64,000 bases of DNA, from assembly GCF_041765605.1 (NCBI RefSeq), contig NZ_CP168900.1, positions 2,186,001 through 2,250,000 on the forward strand, written 5' to 3'. The stretch is from Listeria monocytogenes. Lineage in GTDB: Bacteria > Bacillota > Bacilli > Lactobacillales > Listeriaceae. The notes under the pieces are model-generated. The model saw nothing but the letters and a program-made list of their open reading frames with translations. It was not told the DNA's origin and did no database searches. The translations under genes and the position numbers were made by a program. Numbering within the stretch: the stretch's first letter is position 1; the number at the start of each line of letters is the position of its first letter. Of this stretch, positions 10,089-18,478 are shown piece after piece.

Positions 10089-10130
10089 TCATCACAACTT
10101 CACTTTTAGCAGAAAGAGTTATTGTGATGA
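10089..10130. promoter_or_regulatory. inverted repeat upstream of the PRD-regulated PTS operon
   Basis: TCATCACAA at 10089-10097 and TTGTGATGA at 10122-10130 are perfect 9-bp inverted copies separated by 24 bases, 59-100 bases upstream of the regulator start. Position and symmetry fit an activator site. The assignment to the PRD regulator is inferred. Confidence 0.5.
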
Positions 10131-10185
10131 GTTTAAATTGTGGGTTACTTTCTATTATAGATTAGAAGGATTTTTTGGGGAATAT

Positions 10186-10234
10186 GAAAAAAGTGCGAAA
10201 TAGCTTTAAATCAAGCTTCCTCGCACTTTTTTTC
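10186..10234 (-). terminator. pdxR terminator overlapping the gene end
   Basis: GAAAAAAGTGCGA (10186-10198) pairs with TCGCACTTTTTTTC (10221-10234), with an inner AGCTTT/AAGCTT pairing. The pdxR stop codon is in the loop region. A- and T-runs on both sides allow termination on the minus strand after pdxR. Confidence 0.65.
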
Positions 10235-11656
10235 TATCAATATTTGCTTTATTATTTCAGCTACACGTCGCGCTTCCGTCTTCTCAAGTCGCGCATAAGT
10301 TACACGAATAACCGCTTCTTTTACCCCAAATAAAAATCCTGGCATAACAAGTAAATCATTCGCTAAAAATATATCAAAATCACGAATCGAGCGAAATTCT
10401 ACTGGTAATTTCACCCATAAATGAAAACCACCTTTTGGCTTAATAAACACTACATCATTCGGTAAAATGGCTTCGAAAGCTTCGATTAAATCATCTCGGC
10501 GCCGTTCTAATACGTGGTGCAATTGCTGTAAATGTGTCTTGTAACCGGTCGTATTCAAAACACTATTTGCTAGTACTTGTGGAAAAATACTTAGACCAAA
10601 ATCCATCTCTTGCCTGGCGAGCGCAAGCCGTTCAATCACCGCTGTTGGACCAATGAGCCAACCAATTCGTGTAGTGGATCCCATAATTTTTGAGAGCGAG
10701 CCAATATATAACACATTATCCGTGTCCAGTTGTTTCAGTGGTACCGGAATTCGGCTATCTAGTGCGGCTAGTTCTGAAAATGGATCATCTTCTACAATCG
10801 GTATTTGCAAATGAGCGCAAATTTTCACGAGTTCTTTGCGCCGTTTCAGACTCATTACAAGTCCAGTTGGGTTTTGAAAGGTTGGATTAACAAAAACCAT
10901 TTTCACACGGTGTTTATGATATAAATCGCGTAATTCAGAAATAATCACGCCATCCTCATCCATTGGTAGCGCAAAAATCCGTAAACCGGCTGACTGAAAC
11001 AACGATAGCGAATAAAAGTAGGAAGGTGACTCAATTGCCACAGCATCACCCGGTTTTAATAAACATTGCGTAATTAAAAAGAGCGCTTGTTGTGCACCCG
11101 ATGTAATGAAAATTTGTTCGGGTCGTGTTTGTAAGCCATAAGCTTCCTTCATCTGTTTTTGAATCGTTTCACGCAGTGGTTTGTAGCCTGCTTCGTCCTC
11201 TTGTTGTTCTTCTGCAATAAAAGACTGCCATGAAAGACTCGGTGTTTCCATTTTTGGCGTCATTTCAAGTGGCAATTCTCCACTCGCTGCATCAATCACT
11301 TGATCCGAATCGACCCGTTCCATTACTCCTGTTTGCCGAATATAAGGGACTGCTGGTGTGAAGCCCCCTTGCGTTAAATAATGGCGCCAATTGGTTGACT
11401 GTCCTGCAAAAAGCCCCCATTTTTCCGCATTGACTGTCGTTCCACTACCTTGTTTGCGAATGATAACCGCACGTGCTGTCAGCTCATCTAGCGCCCGCAC
11501 AACCGTCGAACGATTCACCCCAAACATTTCCGCCAACTGTCTTTCCGGAGGCAACTTCTCTTCTGGCAAAAGTTCTCCGTTGATAATTTTTGTTTCTATT
11601 AAATCTACAATTTGTAAATAAATTGGTAAATCCGAATCCCTAGTAAGCTGCCACAT
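10211..11656 (-). CDS. pdxR: PdxR, MocR/GntR-type activator of pyridoxal phosphate synthesis
   Basis: A fusion regulator of 481 residues: a GntR winged helix (about 1-75, RQLAEMFGVNRSTVVRALDEL) joined to a fold-type I aminotransferase domain that binds pyridoxal phosphate. The cofactor lysine is in YIGSLSKIMGSTTRIGW. Known members of this group switch on pdxST when pyridoxal phosphate is low. It is divergent from pdxS with a 9-bp inverted repeat between them, exactly the usual arrangement. I chose the ATG at 11656, nine bases after GAGGGGG; the ATG at 11674 lies upstream of that ribosome site. Confidence 0.92.
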   Translation of the reverse strand: MWQLTRDSDLPIYLQIVDLIETKIINGELLPEEKLPPERQLAEMFGVNRSTVVRALDELTARAVIIRKQGSGTTVNAEKWGLFAGQSTNWRHYLTQGGFTPAVPYIRQTGVMERVDSDQVIDAASGELPLEMTPKMETPSLSWQSFIAEEQQEDEAGYKPLRETIQKQMKEAYGLQTRPEQIFITSGAQQALFLITQCLLKPGDAVAIESPSYFYSLSLFQSAGLRIFALPMDEDGVIISELRDLYHKHRVKMVFVNPTFQNPTGLVMSLKRRKELVKICAHLQIPIVEDDPFSELAALDSRIPVPLKQLDTDNVLYIGSLSKIMGSTTRIGWLIGPTAVIERLALARQEMDFGLSIFPQVLANSVLNTTGYKTHLQQLHHVLERRRDDLIEAFEAILPNDVVFIKPKGGFHLWVKLPVEFRSIRDFDIFLANDLLVMPGFLFGVKEAVIRVTYARLEKTEARRVAEIIKQILIEKKCEEA

Positions 11657-11677
11657 TCGCACAATCCCCCTCATTTA

Positions 11678-11705
11678 AATTGGATGGAGAAAACAACATC
11701 CAATT
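11678..11705. promoter_or_regulatory. putative PdxR operator between pdxR and pdxS
   Basis: AATTGGATG (11678-11686) and CATCCAATT (11697-11705) form a perfect 9-bp inverted repeat with a 10-base spacer in the divergent promoter region. A possible pdxS promoter (TTTACG, 18 bases, CATAAT at 11737) lies just downstream. Confidence 0.55.
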
Positions 11706-11782
11706 GGCTGTTTTTACGAAATGGCTTTTAGCTTATCATAATAGTCAGGTAATTTCAATTAACTTTGATGGAGGTTATTAAT

Positions 11783-12670
11783 ATGGAGAAAAAAGTTGGT
11801 ACAGATCGTGTAAAACGTGGTATGGCACAAATGCAAAAAGGCGGCGTCATTATGGACGTTGTAAATGCTGAACAAGCAAAAATCGCAGAAGAAGCTGGCG
11901 CTGTTGCCGTTATGGCGCTTGAACGGGTTCCTTCCGATATTCGTGCAGCTGGTGGTGTCGCTCGTATGGCCGATCCTCGTATTGTCGAAGAAGTAATGAA
12001 CGCTGTTTCTATCCCCGTAATGGCAAAAGCACGTATTGGTCATATTACAGAAGCTCGCGTCCTTGAAGCAATGGGTGTTGATTATATCGACGAAAGTGAA
12101 GTATTAACGCCAGCCGATGATGAATTCCATTTATTAAAATCAGATTTCACTGTCCCATTCGTGTGTGGTTGTCGTGATATAGGTGAAGCGCTGCGCCGTA
12201 TTGGTGAAGGTGCTGCCATGCTCCGTACAAAAGGAGAACCTGGAACAGGCAATATCGTCGAAGCTGTCCGTCACATGCGCCAAGTAAACGGTCAAATCCG
12301 CCAAATCGCGGGAATGACGGATGATGAGTTAATGGTTGCTGCTAAAAACTTCGGAGCTCCATATGAATTAATCAAAGAAATTAAAACACTTGGCAAACTT
12401 CCGGTCGTTAATTTTGCTGCTGGTGGTGTTGCGACTCCCGCTGATGCTGCATTAATGATGGAACTTGGAGCAGACGGCGTTTTCGTTGGTTCTGGTATTT
12501 TCAAATCTGATAACCCTGCCAAATTTGCCAGTGCAATTGTCCAAGCTACTACTTACTATACTGACTATGAGCTAATCGGAAAACTTTCCAAAGAGCTAGG
12601 TTCCCCGATGAAAGGAATCGAAATGTCTCGCCTTAACCCAGAAGACAGAATGCAAGATCGGAGCATTTAA
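11783..12670 (+). CDS. pdxS: pyridoxal 5'-phosphate synthase lyase subunit PdxS
   Basis: Builds pyridoxal phosphate from ribose 5-phosphate, glyceraldehyde 3-phosphate and the ammonia made by PdxT, in a dodecameric ring. At 295 residues it has the standard length. Conserved blocks are [17 protein letters not shown], the [10 protein letters not shown] loop with a catalytic lysine, the [13 protein letters not shown] segment and the C-terminal [14 protein letters not shown] phosphate site. The start is the ATG at 11783, nine bases after GGAGG; a TTG and an ATG upstream at 11765-11770 overlap that ribosome site. pdxT follows after one base. Confidence 0.98.
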   Translation: MEKKVGTDRVKRGMAQMQKGGVIMDVVNAEQAKIAEEAGAVAVMALERVPSDIRAAGGVARMADPRIVEEVMNAVSIPVMAKARIGHITEARVLEAMGVDYIDESEVLTPADDEFHLLKSDFTVPFVCGCRDIGEALRRIGEGAAMLRTKGEPGTGNIVEAVRHMRQVNGQIRQIAGMTDDELMVAAKNFGAPYELIKEIKTLGKLPVVNFAAGGVATPADAALMMELGADGVFVGSGIFKSDNPAKFASAIVQATTYYTDYELIGKLSKELGSPMKGIEMSRLNPEDRMQDRSI

Positions 12671-12671
12671 T

Positions 12672-13238
12672 ATGAAAAAAATTGGTGTCCTTGCAATTCA
12701 AGGTGCAGTGGATGAACATATCCAAATGATTGAATCAGCCGGTGCTCTTGCTTTTAAAGTAAAGCATTCAAATGATTTAGCTGGGCTTGACGGACTTGTT
12801 TTACCTGGTGGTGAAAGTACAACGATGCGCAAGATTATGAAACGTTATGATTTAATGGAACCAGTTAAAGCATTTGCCAAGGAAGGTAAAGCTATCTTTG
12901 GTACTTGTGCCGGACTTGTGCTATTGTCAAAAGAAATTGAAGGTGGCGAAGAAAGCCTTGGATTACTTGACGCTACAGCAATTCGTAATGGCTTTGGCCG
13001 TCAGAAAGAAAGTTTTGAAGCCGAGTTGAGTGTAGATGTTTTTGATGCTCCTACTTTTGAAGCAATTTTCATCCGCGCACCCTACTTAATAGAACCAAGT
13101 GATGAAGTAACTGTATTAGCAACAATTGACGGAAAAATCGTCGCTGCTAAACAAGCGAATATTCTTGTAACTGCATTTCATCCTGAGCTTACAAATGACA
13201 ATCGTTGGATGCGGTATTTCTTAGAAAAAATCCTATAA
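12672..13238 (+). CDS. pdxT: pyridoxal 5'-phosphate synthase glutaminase subunit PdxT
   Basis: Class I glutaminase that frees ammonia from glutamine and feeds it to PdxS. The 188 residues carry the LPGGESTTM loop, the nucleophile cysteine in FGTCAGLVLL near residue 79, and the His-x-Glu pair in TAFHPELTND near the C-terminus, so the triad is complete. It is separated from pdxS by one base and followed at once by a strong terminator. Confidence 0.97.
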   Translation: MKKIGVLAIQGAVDEHIQMIESAGALAFKVKHSNDLAGLDGLVLPGGESTTMRKIMKRYDLMEPVKAFAKEGKAIFGTCAGLVLLSKEIEGGEESLGLLDATAIRNGFGRQKESFEAELSVDVFDAPTFEAIFIRAPYLIEPSDEVTVLATIDGKIVAAKQANILVTAFHPELTNDNRWMRYFLEKIL

Positions 13239-13240
13239 AA

Positions 13241-13279
13241 AAAACATCGAAAATCAAATTGATGATTTTCGATGTTTTT
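13241..13279. terminator. bidirectional terminator after pdxT
   Basis: AAACATCGAAAATCA pairs with TGATTTTCGATGTTT around a short AATTGA loop, flanked by A- and T-runs. It serves pdxST (+) and the converging membrane gene at 13284 (-). Confidence 0.92.
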
Positions 13280-13283
13280 CTAT

Positions 13284-13724
13284 TTATTTCAAAAAAGATT
13301 CCATATATGATTTCGCATCTTTTTCCGAAATTCCGTCTGCAATGTAAGATTCGTACATATATTTCTCTAAAGCAGGAACATACTTGGATACATCTTCGCC
13401 CGCCTTGTTCATTTTACTAATATTAATCACCGAAGCATCAATATTTTTTCTTTGTGCTTTCGTCAAATCTTCATAAGGAATATTTTTTTCATAGTAAGAA
13501 ACCATGACATCCTTACTAATATCTTTTCGATAAGAATCTCCTACAAAGATAAGTACAGCTCCAGCTACTACACAAAGGCCTAAAACAATCCCCATCGTGC
13601 TTGTAGGGCGAAATCTCCCTTTAGTTGATGAACGCAGAATGTTGATGATAAGTACGCCAAGAGGATAAACTAAAACTAGTGCCCCCCCGATATACATCAT
13701 TAATTCCCCAGTATTTTGAATCAT
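13284..13724 (-). CDS. predicted membrane protein, accessory pair (second gene)
   Basis: A 146-residue protein of unknown family. Two hydrophobic helices are visible at about residues 9-29 and 44-64, with a basic loop (RSSTKGRFRPTS) between them, so both ends face the same side. The last 80 residues are soluble and helical, rich in charged residues and tyrosine, ending DGISEKDAKSYMESFLK. The start codon shares one base with the upstream gene stop (TAATG) and has a GGAGG site, so the two are translationally coupled. From memory, pdxT and the phosphotransacetylase gene are direct neighbours in L. monocytogenes EGD-e, so this pair may be an insertion in this strain. Confidence 0.75.
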   Translation of the reverse strand: MIQNTGELMMYIGGALVLVYPLGVLIINILRSSTKGRFRPTSTMGIVLGLCVVAGAVLIFVGDSYRKDISKDVMVSYYEKNIPYEDLTKAQRKNIDASVINISKMNKAGEDVSKYVPALEKYMYESYIADGISEKDAKSYMESFLK

Positions 13725-14395
13725 TAGAAGTCCTCCCTATAATGTGAATTACCTGAATCAAAACTTTCTTGAATCTCCTGAACAAAAGGATTTTCGGTAT
13801 CAAAGCATTTTTCAATTAATCTGGCACTAGCAAACTGCGTCTCCCAAATATCAAACACTACTTTGTTACCGCGTTTCACTTCATACACTCGGTATACTTG
13901 TGCTTGTCTAGCGTCCATAACCCCGTTGTAATCGTATAATTTCGCTTCAATAGAATCGATACGATGAAACCAAATAATTTTCTTTGTGATCAAGCTACCG
14001 TGAACTATGGCATTTTTATATACTTTTACGTACTTGGTGGCGTTTAAAACAGACCAAACGAACCATAAAGCTAAAATTGCTAGCACGATTAATTTGCCAT
14101 TGAAAGAGCCGCCTCTATAAAAGTAGCCAATAATAAAAGCAATAATACATATAAATACAGGCAAGATAAACCGCCCGCCTTTGCTTCTTTTCATTGTAAG
14201 TATAGGATCGTTCAATTCCTGAGGAGTCGCATTGGAATGATTAAAATACACTTTAAACATGGAAAACTTGTTCTCAAATTCTTGTTGAAGCTTCTGTCTT
14301 CGCTGCCGATTTATTCTGTTTGCTAACAGTACTGCTAAAATTACAAATAAAGCAACACCTGATAGAGACAACCAGCGGACTAAATTCTCGTCCAT
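13724..14395 (-). CDS. predicted membrane protein with a possible PH-like domain, accessory pair (first gene)
   Basis: A 223-residue protein of unknown function. It starts with a membrane helix (about 9-25), continues with a basic stretch (NRINRQRRQKLQ), then has two further helices around residues 76-92 and 100-117. The C-terminal part (YVKVYKNAIVHGSLITKKIIWFHRIDSIEAKL, then an alternating hydrophobic pattern ending in a helix) resembles bacterial PH-type domains; this is my reading of the pattern, not a firm match. It is the first gene of a two-gene unit with a 150-base leader and an extended -10 promoter candidate near 14550. No catalytic motif is seen. Confidence 0.75.
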   Translation of the reverse strand: MDENLVRWLSLSGVALFVILAVLLANRINRQRRQKLQQEFENKFSMFKVYFNHSNATPQELNDPILTMKRSKGGRFILPVFICIIAFIIGYFYRGGSFNGKLIVLAILALWFVWSVLNATKYVKVYKNAIVHGSLITKKIIWFHRIDSIEAKLYDYNGVMDARQAQVYRVYEVKRGNKVVFDIWETQFASARLIEKCFDTENPFVQEIQESFDSGNSHYREDF

Positions 14396-14456
14396 TTTCT
14401 ACAATCCTCTCTTTTTATATTTAATTTAGCACAAGCAAATAGAGCGTTCTCTTGAA

Positions 14457-14478
14457 GTAGACACTTTAACCTGTCTAC
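14457..14478. repeat. perfect 7-bp inverted repeat in the leader of the two-gene cassette
   Basis: GTAGACA (14457-14463) and TGTCTAC (14472-14478) flank an 8-base spacer, between the putative promoter at 14550 and the start at 14395. It could be an operator or an RNA hairpin. Nothing in it resembles a known site that I can name. Confidence 0.5.
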
Positions 14479-14549
14479 CAAAATTGGACACTTAGGTATT
14501 CGAATTCCAAATGAAATCATCAACCAATTCTACCGCTGTATGTCCATTT

Positions 14550-14558
14550 AGTATAGCA
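14550..14558 (-). promoter_or_regulatory. extended -10 promoter candidate for the two-gene cassette
   Basis: Read on the minus strand this is TGCTATACT, a perfect extended -10 layout (TGnTATACT). No good -35 is seen, which is acceptable for extended -10 promoters. The rest of the 14396-14743 gap holds this promoter, the inverted repeat at 14457 and the terminator at 14684. Confidence 0.4.
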
Positions 14559-14683
14559 TAGAGGAAAGAGGTAATTGATAAAATTTTTAAATTATAGCCT
14601 TTAAAATATGTCAAAATATGAATATAAATTAAATAACTTTCTTATTTCGCTACCCATTAAGGAAAAATTCCCTCCATTCATCT

Positions 14684-14719
14684 AAAAAAAGAGAAGACAA
14701 AATTTGTCTTCTCTTTTTT
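14684..14719 (-). terminator. phosphotransacetylase terminator
   Basis: AAAAAAGAGAAGACAAA and TTTGTCTTCTCTTTTTT form a long perfect stem with almost no loop and strong A/T runs, about 25 bases after the stop of the gene at 14744. Confidence 0.88.
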
Positions 14720-14743
14720 CTAATAGCTTTATTTAAAAACTGA

Positions 14744-15721
14744 TTATTTATTCACTGCTTGCGCTGCTGTAATTAACGTTAAGTTATAAACGTCATCTGT
14801 ATTACAACCACGAGATAAATCATTAACTGGTGCATTTAAGCCTTGTAAAATTGGTCCAACTGCTTCAAAGTTACCTAAACGTTGGGCAATTTTGTAGCCA
14901 ATGTTTCCTGCTTCTAAGCTTGGGAAGATAAATACATTTGCGTCCCCTTTGATAACGGATCCTGGTGCTTTTTTCTCCGCAACAGTTGGAACAAATGCTG
15001 CGTCAAATTGGAATTCACCATCAAGCGTTAATTCAGGTGCTTTTTCTTTTGCAAGAGCAGTTGCTTCTACGACTTTTTCTGTTTCATCGGATTTTGCAGA
15101 ACCTTTTGTAGAGAAACTTAGCATTGCAACACGTGGGTCAATGCCGAAGATTTCTGCTGTTTCCGCACTAACAATCGCATTTTCCGCTAAGTCTGCTGCA
15201 ACTGGTGCAATATTGATAGCTACATCACTGAATAAATAGCGTTCTTCGCCGCGAACCATAATCATCGCGCCGGCAACTTTACTTACGCCTGGTTTTGTTT
15301 TAATAATTTGTAGTGCTGGACGTACAGTGTCGCCAGTAGAGTGAGCCGCGCCACTTACAAGACCTTCTGCTTTTCCAGTGTATACAAGCATTGTTCCAAA
15401 ATAGTTTGGATCAACGAGCATTTTACGTGCAGCTTCTTCTGTTGCTTTACCTTTACGACGTTCTACAAATGCAGCCACTAATTCATCAAAAAGTGGATCG
15501 GTCGCAGGTTCATGAATAGCGATTCCTTCAACAGAAACGCCAATTTCTTTTGCTTTTGCTTCAATTTCAGCTTTGTTTCCAAGCAAAATTGGTTTTACGA
15601 TATTTTCTTTTTGCAGACGTGCAGCTGCTCCAACAATACGTTCATCTGTTCCTTCAGGTAGGACGATGCGCACGTTTTTCCCAGTAACTTGTCCTTTGAT
15701 TGTAGTAAATAAATCACTCAT
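14744..15721 (-). CDS. pta: phosphate acetyltransferase
   Basis: Interconverts acetyl-CoA plus phosphate and acetyl phosphate plus CoA, the first half of the acetate pathway that yields ATP with acetate kinase. The 325-residue length is that of the compact Pta/EutD enzymes without a regulatory domain. It shows the N-terminal IVLPEGTDERIVGAA block, VSGAAHSTGDTVRPALQ, the VAMLSFSTKGSAKS segment and the C-terminal ANVFIFPSLEAGNIGYKIAQR signature. It is a single-gene unit; the gene is often called eutD in Listeria annotation although no ethanolamine genes are nearby. Confidence 0.95.
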   Translation of the reverse strand: MSDLFTTIKGQVTGKNVRIVLPEGTDERIVGAAARLQKENIVKPILLGNKAEIEAKAKEIGVSVEGIAIHEPATDPLFDELVAAFVERRKGKATEEAARKMLVDPNYFGTMLVYTGKAEGLVSGAAHSTGDTVRPALQIIKTKPGVSKVAGAMIMVRGEERYLFSDVAINIAPVAADLAENAIVSAETAEIFGIDPRVAMLSFSTKGSAKSDETEKVVEATALAKEKAPELTLDGEFQFDAAFVPTVAEKKAPGSVIKGDANVFIFPSLEAGNIGYKIAQRLGNFEAVGPILQGLNAPVNDLSRGCNTDDVYNLTLITAAQAVNK

Positions 15722-15950
15722 GTGTTAATTGCCTCCATTAATATACATATTATAGTTACCATTTTACTATAAAAAAGAACAACTTGACAGAAAAAAAGTG
15801 ATTAAAAACAGCTCCAGCACTTATTTCCGTGTATCAATACAGAGGTAAAAAGGCATGCTTCTTAGTTAAAAGACGGCTATGCTCTTAAGAAATTTTTTTG
15901 CTGTTATACCCTACTTTCTTGCTATTCTAGTAACAATTTCAAAAAAATAC

Positions 15951-15979
15951 TTCATATTAAAGTCTGTTCGTGATAAAAT
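15951..15979 (+). promoter_or_regulatory. feoAB promoter
   Basis: TTCATA (15951) and TAAAAT (15974) are separated by 17 bases and the -10 is preceded by TG (TGATAAAAT). It lies directly upstream of the Fur box. The remainder of the 15722-16040 gap holds the start of the pta gene's own upstream region and two loose copies of a GGC-ATGCT-CTTA type sequence (15851 and 15875). Confidence 0.5.
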
Positions 15980-15989
15980 GAACATAGTT

Positions 15990-16008
15990 GATAATGATTA
16001 TCATGTTC
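15990..16008. promoter_or_regulatory. Fur box in front of feoA
   Basis: GATAATGATTATCATGTTC matches the classical 19-bp Fur box GATAATGATTATCATTATC at 17 of 19 positions. It lies right after the -10 element, so iron-loaded Fur would block initiation. This predicts induction of feoAB under iron shortage. Confidence 0.9.
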
Positions 16009-16040
16009 ATTACATAACATAAAAGGAGGCCTGCTAGCTT

Positions 16041-16268
16041 ATGCAATTAAATGAAACTGCTGTCGGTGAAAAAGTTCGCATCTCAGAATTAAAAATGGAG
16101 AACGCCATGCTTAAACGTCGCTTACTTGCACTTGGTTGCGATGAAGGTTGTGATATTTGTATCAAACAAAAAGGACTATTTGGTGGTCCCTGTACTTTTG
16201 AAACAAAAGGGCAATATATCAGCATTAGACAATGTGATGCTTGCGCCATTATGGTGGAACGCAAATGA
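16041..16268 (+). CDS. feoA: ferrous iron transport protein A
   Basis: A 75-residue SH3-like cytosolic protein needed for FeoB function. It has the usual [25 protein letters not shown] opening, the FeoA family pattern, and ends in the [16 protein letters not shown] strand. An AAAGGAGG site precedes the ATG. Its stop overlaps the feoB start (ATGA), so the two are coupled. A Fur box lies upstream. Confidence 0.95.
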   Translation: MQLNETAVGEKVRISELKMENAMLKRRLLALGCDEGCDICIKQKGLFGGPCTFETKGQYISIRQCDACAIMVERK

Positions 16269-18259
16269 GTCAAAATACATATTGCTTACTCGGAAACCCA
16301 AATACCGGGAAAACTTCCTTATTTAATGCATTAACAGGCTCTTATGAATATGTAGGAAACTGGAGCGGAGTCACCGTCGAAAAGAAAGTCGGTACGTTGC
16401 GCTCGAAAACTGGAAAATTAATTGATTTACCCGGTATTTATGACTTAAATCCGATTTCTCGTGATGAAACAGTTGTCACTAGATTTTTACTGGAAGAGAA
16501 ATTCGATTGTATGTTAAATATTGTTGATTCCTCGCAAATTGAACGAAATCTAAATTTAACCATTCAGCTACTTGAGTTTGGCGCACCTGTTGTGATGGGA
16601 CTGAATATGATTGATGTAGCTGCCGGTCGCGGTATTCATCTAAACATCCAGAACCTTGCCAAACAATTGCGCATTCCGATTTTGCCAGTAGTTGCTCGTT
16701 CTGGAAAAGGTACAGACGATATTTTATCTACTTTGTCAGAAAAACACGTAGCTCCCGCGATTCCACTTGTTTTACCATACGGGGAACCCGCGGAAAAAGC
16801 GATTACTGAAATCCAAGTTTTAATAAAAGACATGATTCCTGCTAAACAATCTCGCTGGCTTGCTGTTCAATTTCTTTCTAAAAATGAAGTCACAGAAGAA
16901 TTTTTAGCGACCTGCCCTGCTTTGGAGCAATTAAAACATATCCGCACAGAACTTGAAATTGCGCTTGACGGCAAACTAGAAAATCATTTTCACCAAGTTC
17001 GTGTGAATTACATTCATGATATTTGTTTAACCTCGGTCGAATATACGCGCCATTCGGATATTCCACTATCCGACAAACTCGATCAAATTTTCACCCACAA
17101 GTTTTTTGGCATTCCTATTTTTCTTGGTATTATGTGGTTGATTTTCCAAATAACCTTTACTTGGGTTGGCGCACCGCTATCTGATCTGCTCGATGGTTTT
17201 ATTGGCGGGTCGCTGACGGACTCCGTAACATCCTTTTTAACAGCCATTGGCGCATCTGGATTTATCACTGATTTGGTCACAGATGGTATCATTGCTGGTG
17301 TCGGAGGAGTGCTTGTCTTTGTCCCACAAATCTTGGTTATTTTCTTCTTCATTTCTATCTTAGAAGATTCCGGATATATGGCCAGAATTGCAGTCGTTAT
17401 GGACCGGGTAATGGAAATTTTCGGCTTAAATGGGAAAGCTTTTATTCCGATGATTATTGGCTTTGGTTGTAATGTCCCTGGAATTATGGCGGCGCGCTCG
17501 ATTGAAGAATCCAAAGAACGAACACTAACTATTCTCGTTTCACCATTTATGTCCTGCTCTGCGCGACTCCCTGTTTATGCTCTTTTTGTAGGCGTGTTTT
17601 TCGAGAAACATCAGGCGCTCGTAGTACTTTCACTTTACGTTATCGGTATTTTAATGGCACTCATTGTCACTAAAATCCTTTCAAAAACAATACTTAAAAA
17701 AGATAATTCCGTATTCGTCGTCGAACTACCGCCCTACCGCCTACCATCGCTCAAAACTTTATGGCGCAGCACGTGGGAAAAAGGAAAAGGATTCTTGCGT
17801 AAAGCAGGAACATTCATTTTTGCAGGTTCGGTTATCATTTGGTTGCTAAATTACGCCGGTCCATCCGGACTTGATGTTCCAATGGGCGAAAGTTTCTTAG
17901 CAATCATCGGCGGCATGCTCGCTCCGCTACTCGTTCCTTTAGGCTTTGGTACATGGCAAGCGGGAGCCACCCTTATTCCTGGTTTTCTAGCAAAAGAAGT
18001 AGTCGTTTCCACAATGGCAATTATTTATGCAGTTGGAGAAAGTTCACTTGGCAGCATCGTTAGCACTTTCTATACGCCACTTTCGGCTTATTGCTTTATG
18101 TTGTTCATCTTGCTTTACATCCCTTGTCTAGCAACTGTTGCAGCGATTCGAAAAGAAACTAGTTCGTGGAAATGGACCGCATTTGCTGTCGCTTATCCAC
18201 TTGTTACAGCCTACGTATTAGTATTTCTCGTTTATCAAATTGGTAGTCTATTCGTTTAA
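16265..18259 (+). CDS. feoB: ferrous iron transporter FeoB
   Basis: Imports iron(II) across the cytoplasmic membrane. The 664 residues comprise an N-terminal G-protein domain (G1 GNPNTGKTS at 10-18, G3 DLPG, G4-like NMID) and a helical regulatory region, then a membrane domain with the conserved [18 protein letters not shown] and [14 protein letters not shown] segments and a second half with [21 protein letters not shown] chose the ATG at 16265, which overlaps the feoA stop by four bases; the frame is open 24 bases further upstream but without a ribosome site. Confidence 0.97.
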   Translation: MSQNTYCLLGNPNTGKTSLFNALTGSYEYVGNWSGVTVEKKVGTLRSKTGKLIDLPGIYDLNPISRDETVVTRFLLEEKFDCMLNIVDSSQIERNLNLTIQLLEFGAPVVMGLNMIDVAAGRGIHLNIQNLAKQLRIPILPVVARSGKGTDDILSTLSEKHVAPAIPLVLPYGEPAEKAITEIQVLIKDMIPAKQSRWLAVQFLSKNEVTEEFLATCPALEQLKHIRTELEIALDGKLENHFHQVRVNYIHDICLTSVEYTRHSDIPLSDKLDQIFTHKFFGIPIFLGIMWLIFQITFTWVGAPLSDLLDGFIGGSLTDSVTSFLTAIGASGFITDLVTDGIIAGVGGVLVFVPQILVIFFFISILEDSGYMARIAVVMDRVMEIFGLNGKAFIPMIIGFGCNVPGIMAARSIEESKERTLTILVSPFMSCSARLPVYALFVGVFFEKHQALVVLSLYVIGILMALIVTKILSKTILKKDNSVFVVELPPYRLPSLKTLWRSTWEKGKGFLRKAGTFIFAGSVIIWLLNYAGPSGLDVPMGESFLAIIGGMLAPLLVPLGFGTWQAGATLIPGFLAKEVVVSTMAIIYAVGESSLGSIVSTFYTPLSAYCFMLFILLYIPCLATVAAIRKETSSWKWTAFAVAYPLVTAYVLVFLVYQIGSLFV

Positions 18260-18274
18260 GAGAGGATGTTTTTC

Positions 18275-18448
18275 GTGAGTATAATGGTTAATTTATTACT
18301 TGGCGGCGCAATTTTCGGCTACACTATTTACGCGATTATTAAATTTATCAAACGCAGTAAACAAGGAAAATGTGGCGGCTGTGAACTTGAAAAAACCTGC
18401 AATTGCGAGTCAGACGAGCATACAAATTTGGATCATATATTTAAATAG
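18275..18448 (+). CDS. FeoB-associated cysteine-rich membrane protein
   Basis: A 57-residue protein with one N-terminal membrane helix (about residues 4-24) and a cytosolic tail containing four cysteines in CGGCELEKTCNC. Small proteins of this form often follow feoB in Firmicutes and are thought to play the part of FeoC, perhaps handling iron. The GTG at 18275 is nine bases after AGAGAGG; the ATG at 18266 lies directly on that site. It is 15 bases from feoB and followed by the operon terminator. Confidence 0.85.
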   Translation: MSIMVNLLLGGAIFGYTIYAIIKFIKRSKQGKCGGCELEKTCNCESDEHTNLDHIFK

Positions 18449-18478
18449 AAAAAAGAGCCTTTTCTAAGGCTCTTTTTT
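18449..18478. terminator. bidirectional terminator after the feo operon
   Basis: AAAAAAGAGCCT and AGGCTCTTTTTT pair around TTTTCT. It lies between the feo operon (+) and the converging phosphoesterase gene (-). Confidence 0.9.

Noticed and set aside
14465-14575. Possible tail of a degenerate transposase on the minus strand near the cassette
   Set aside because: A short frame and a TGTCCAATTTTGG-like stretch recall the ends of IS3-type elements, but no matching second end or transposase motif is present, and a promoter explains part of the sequence.
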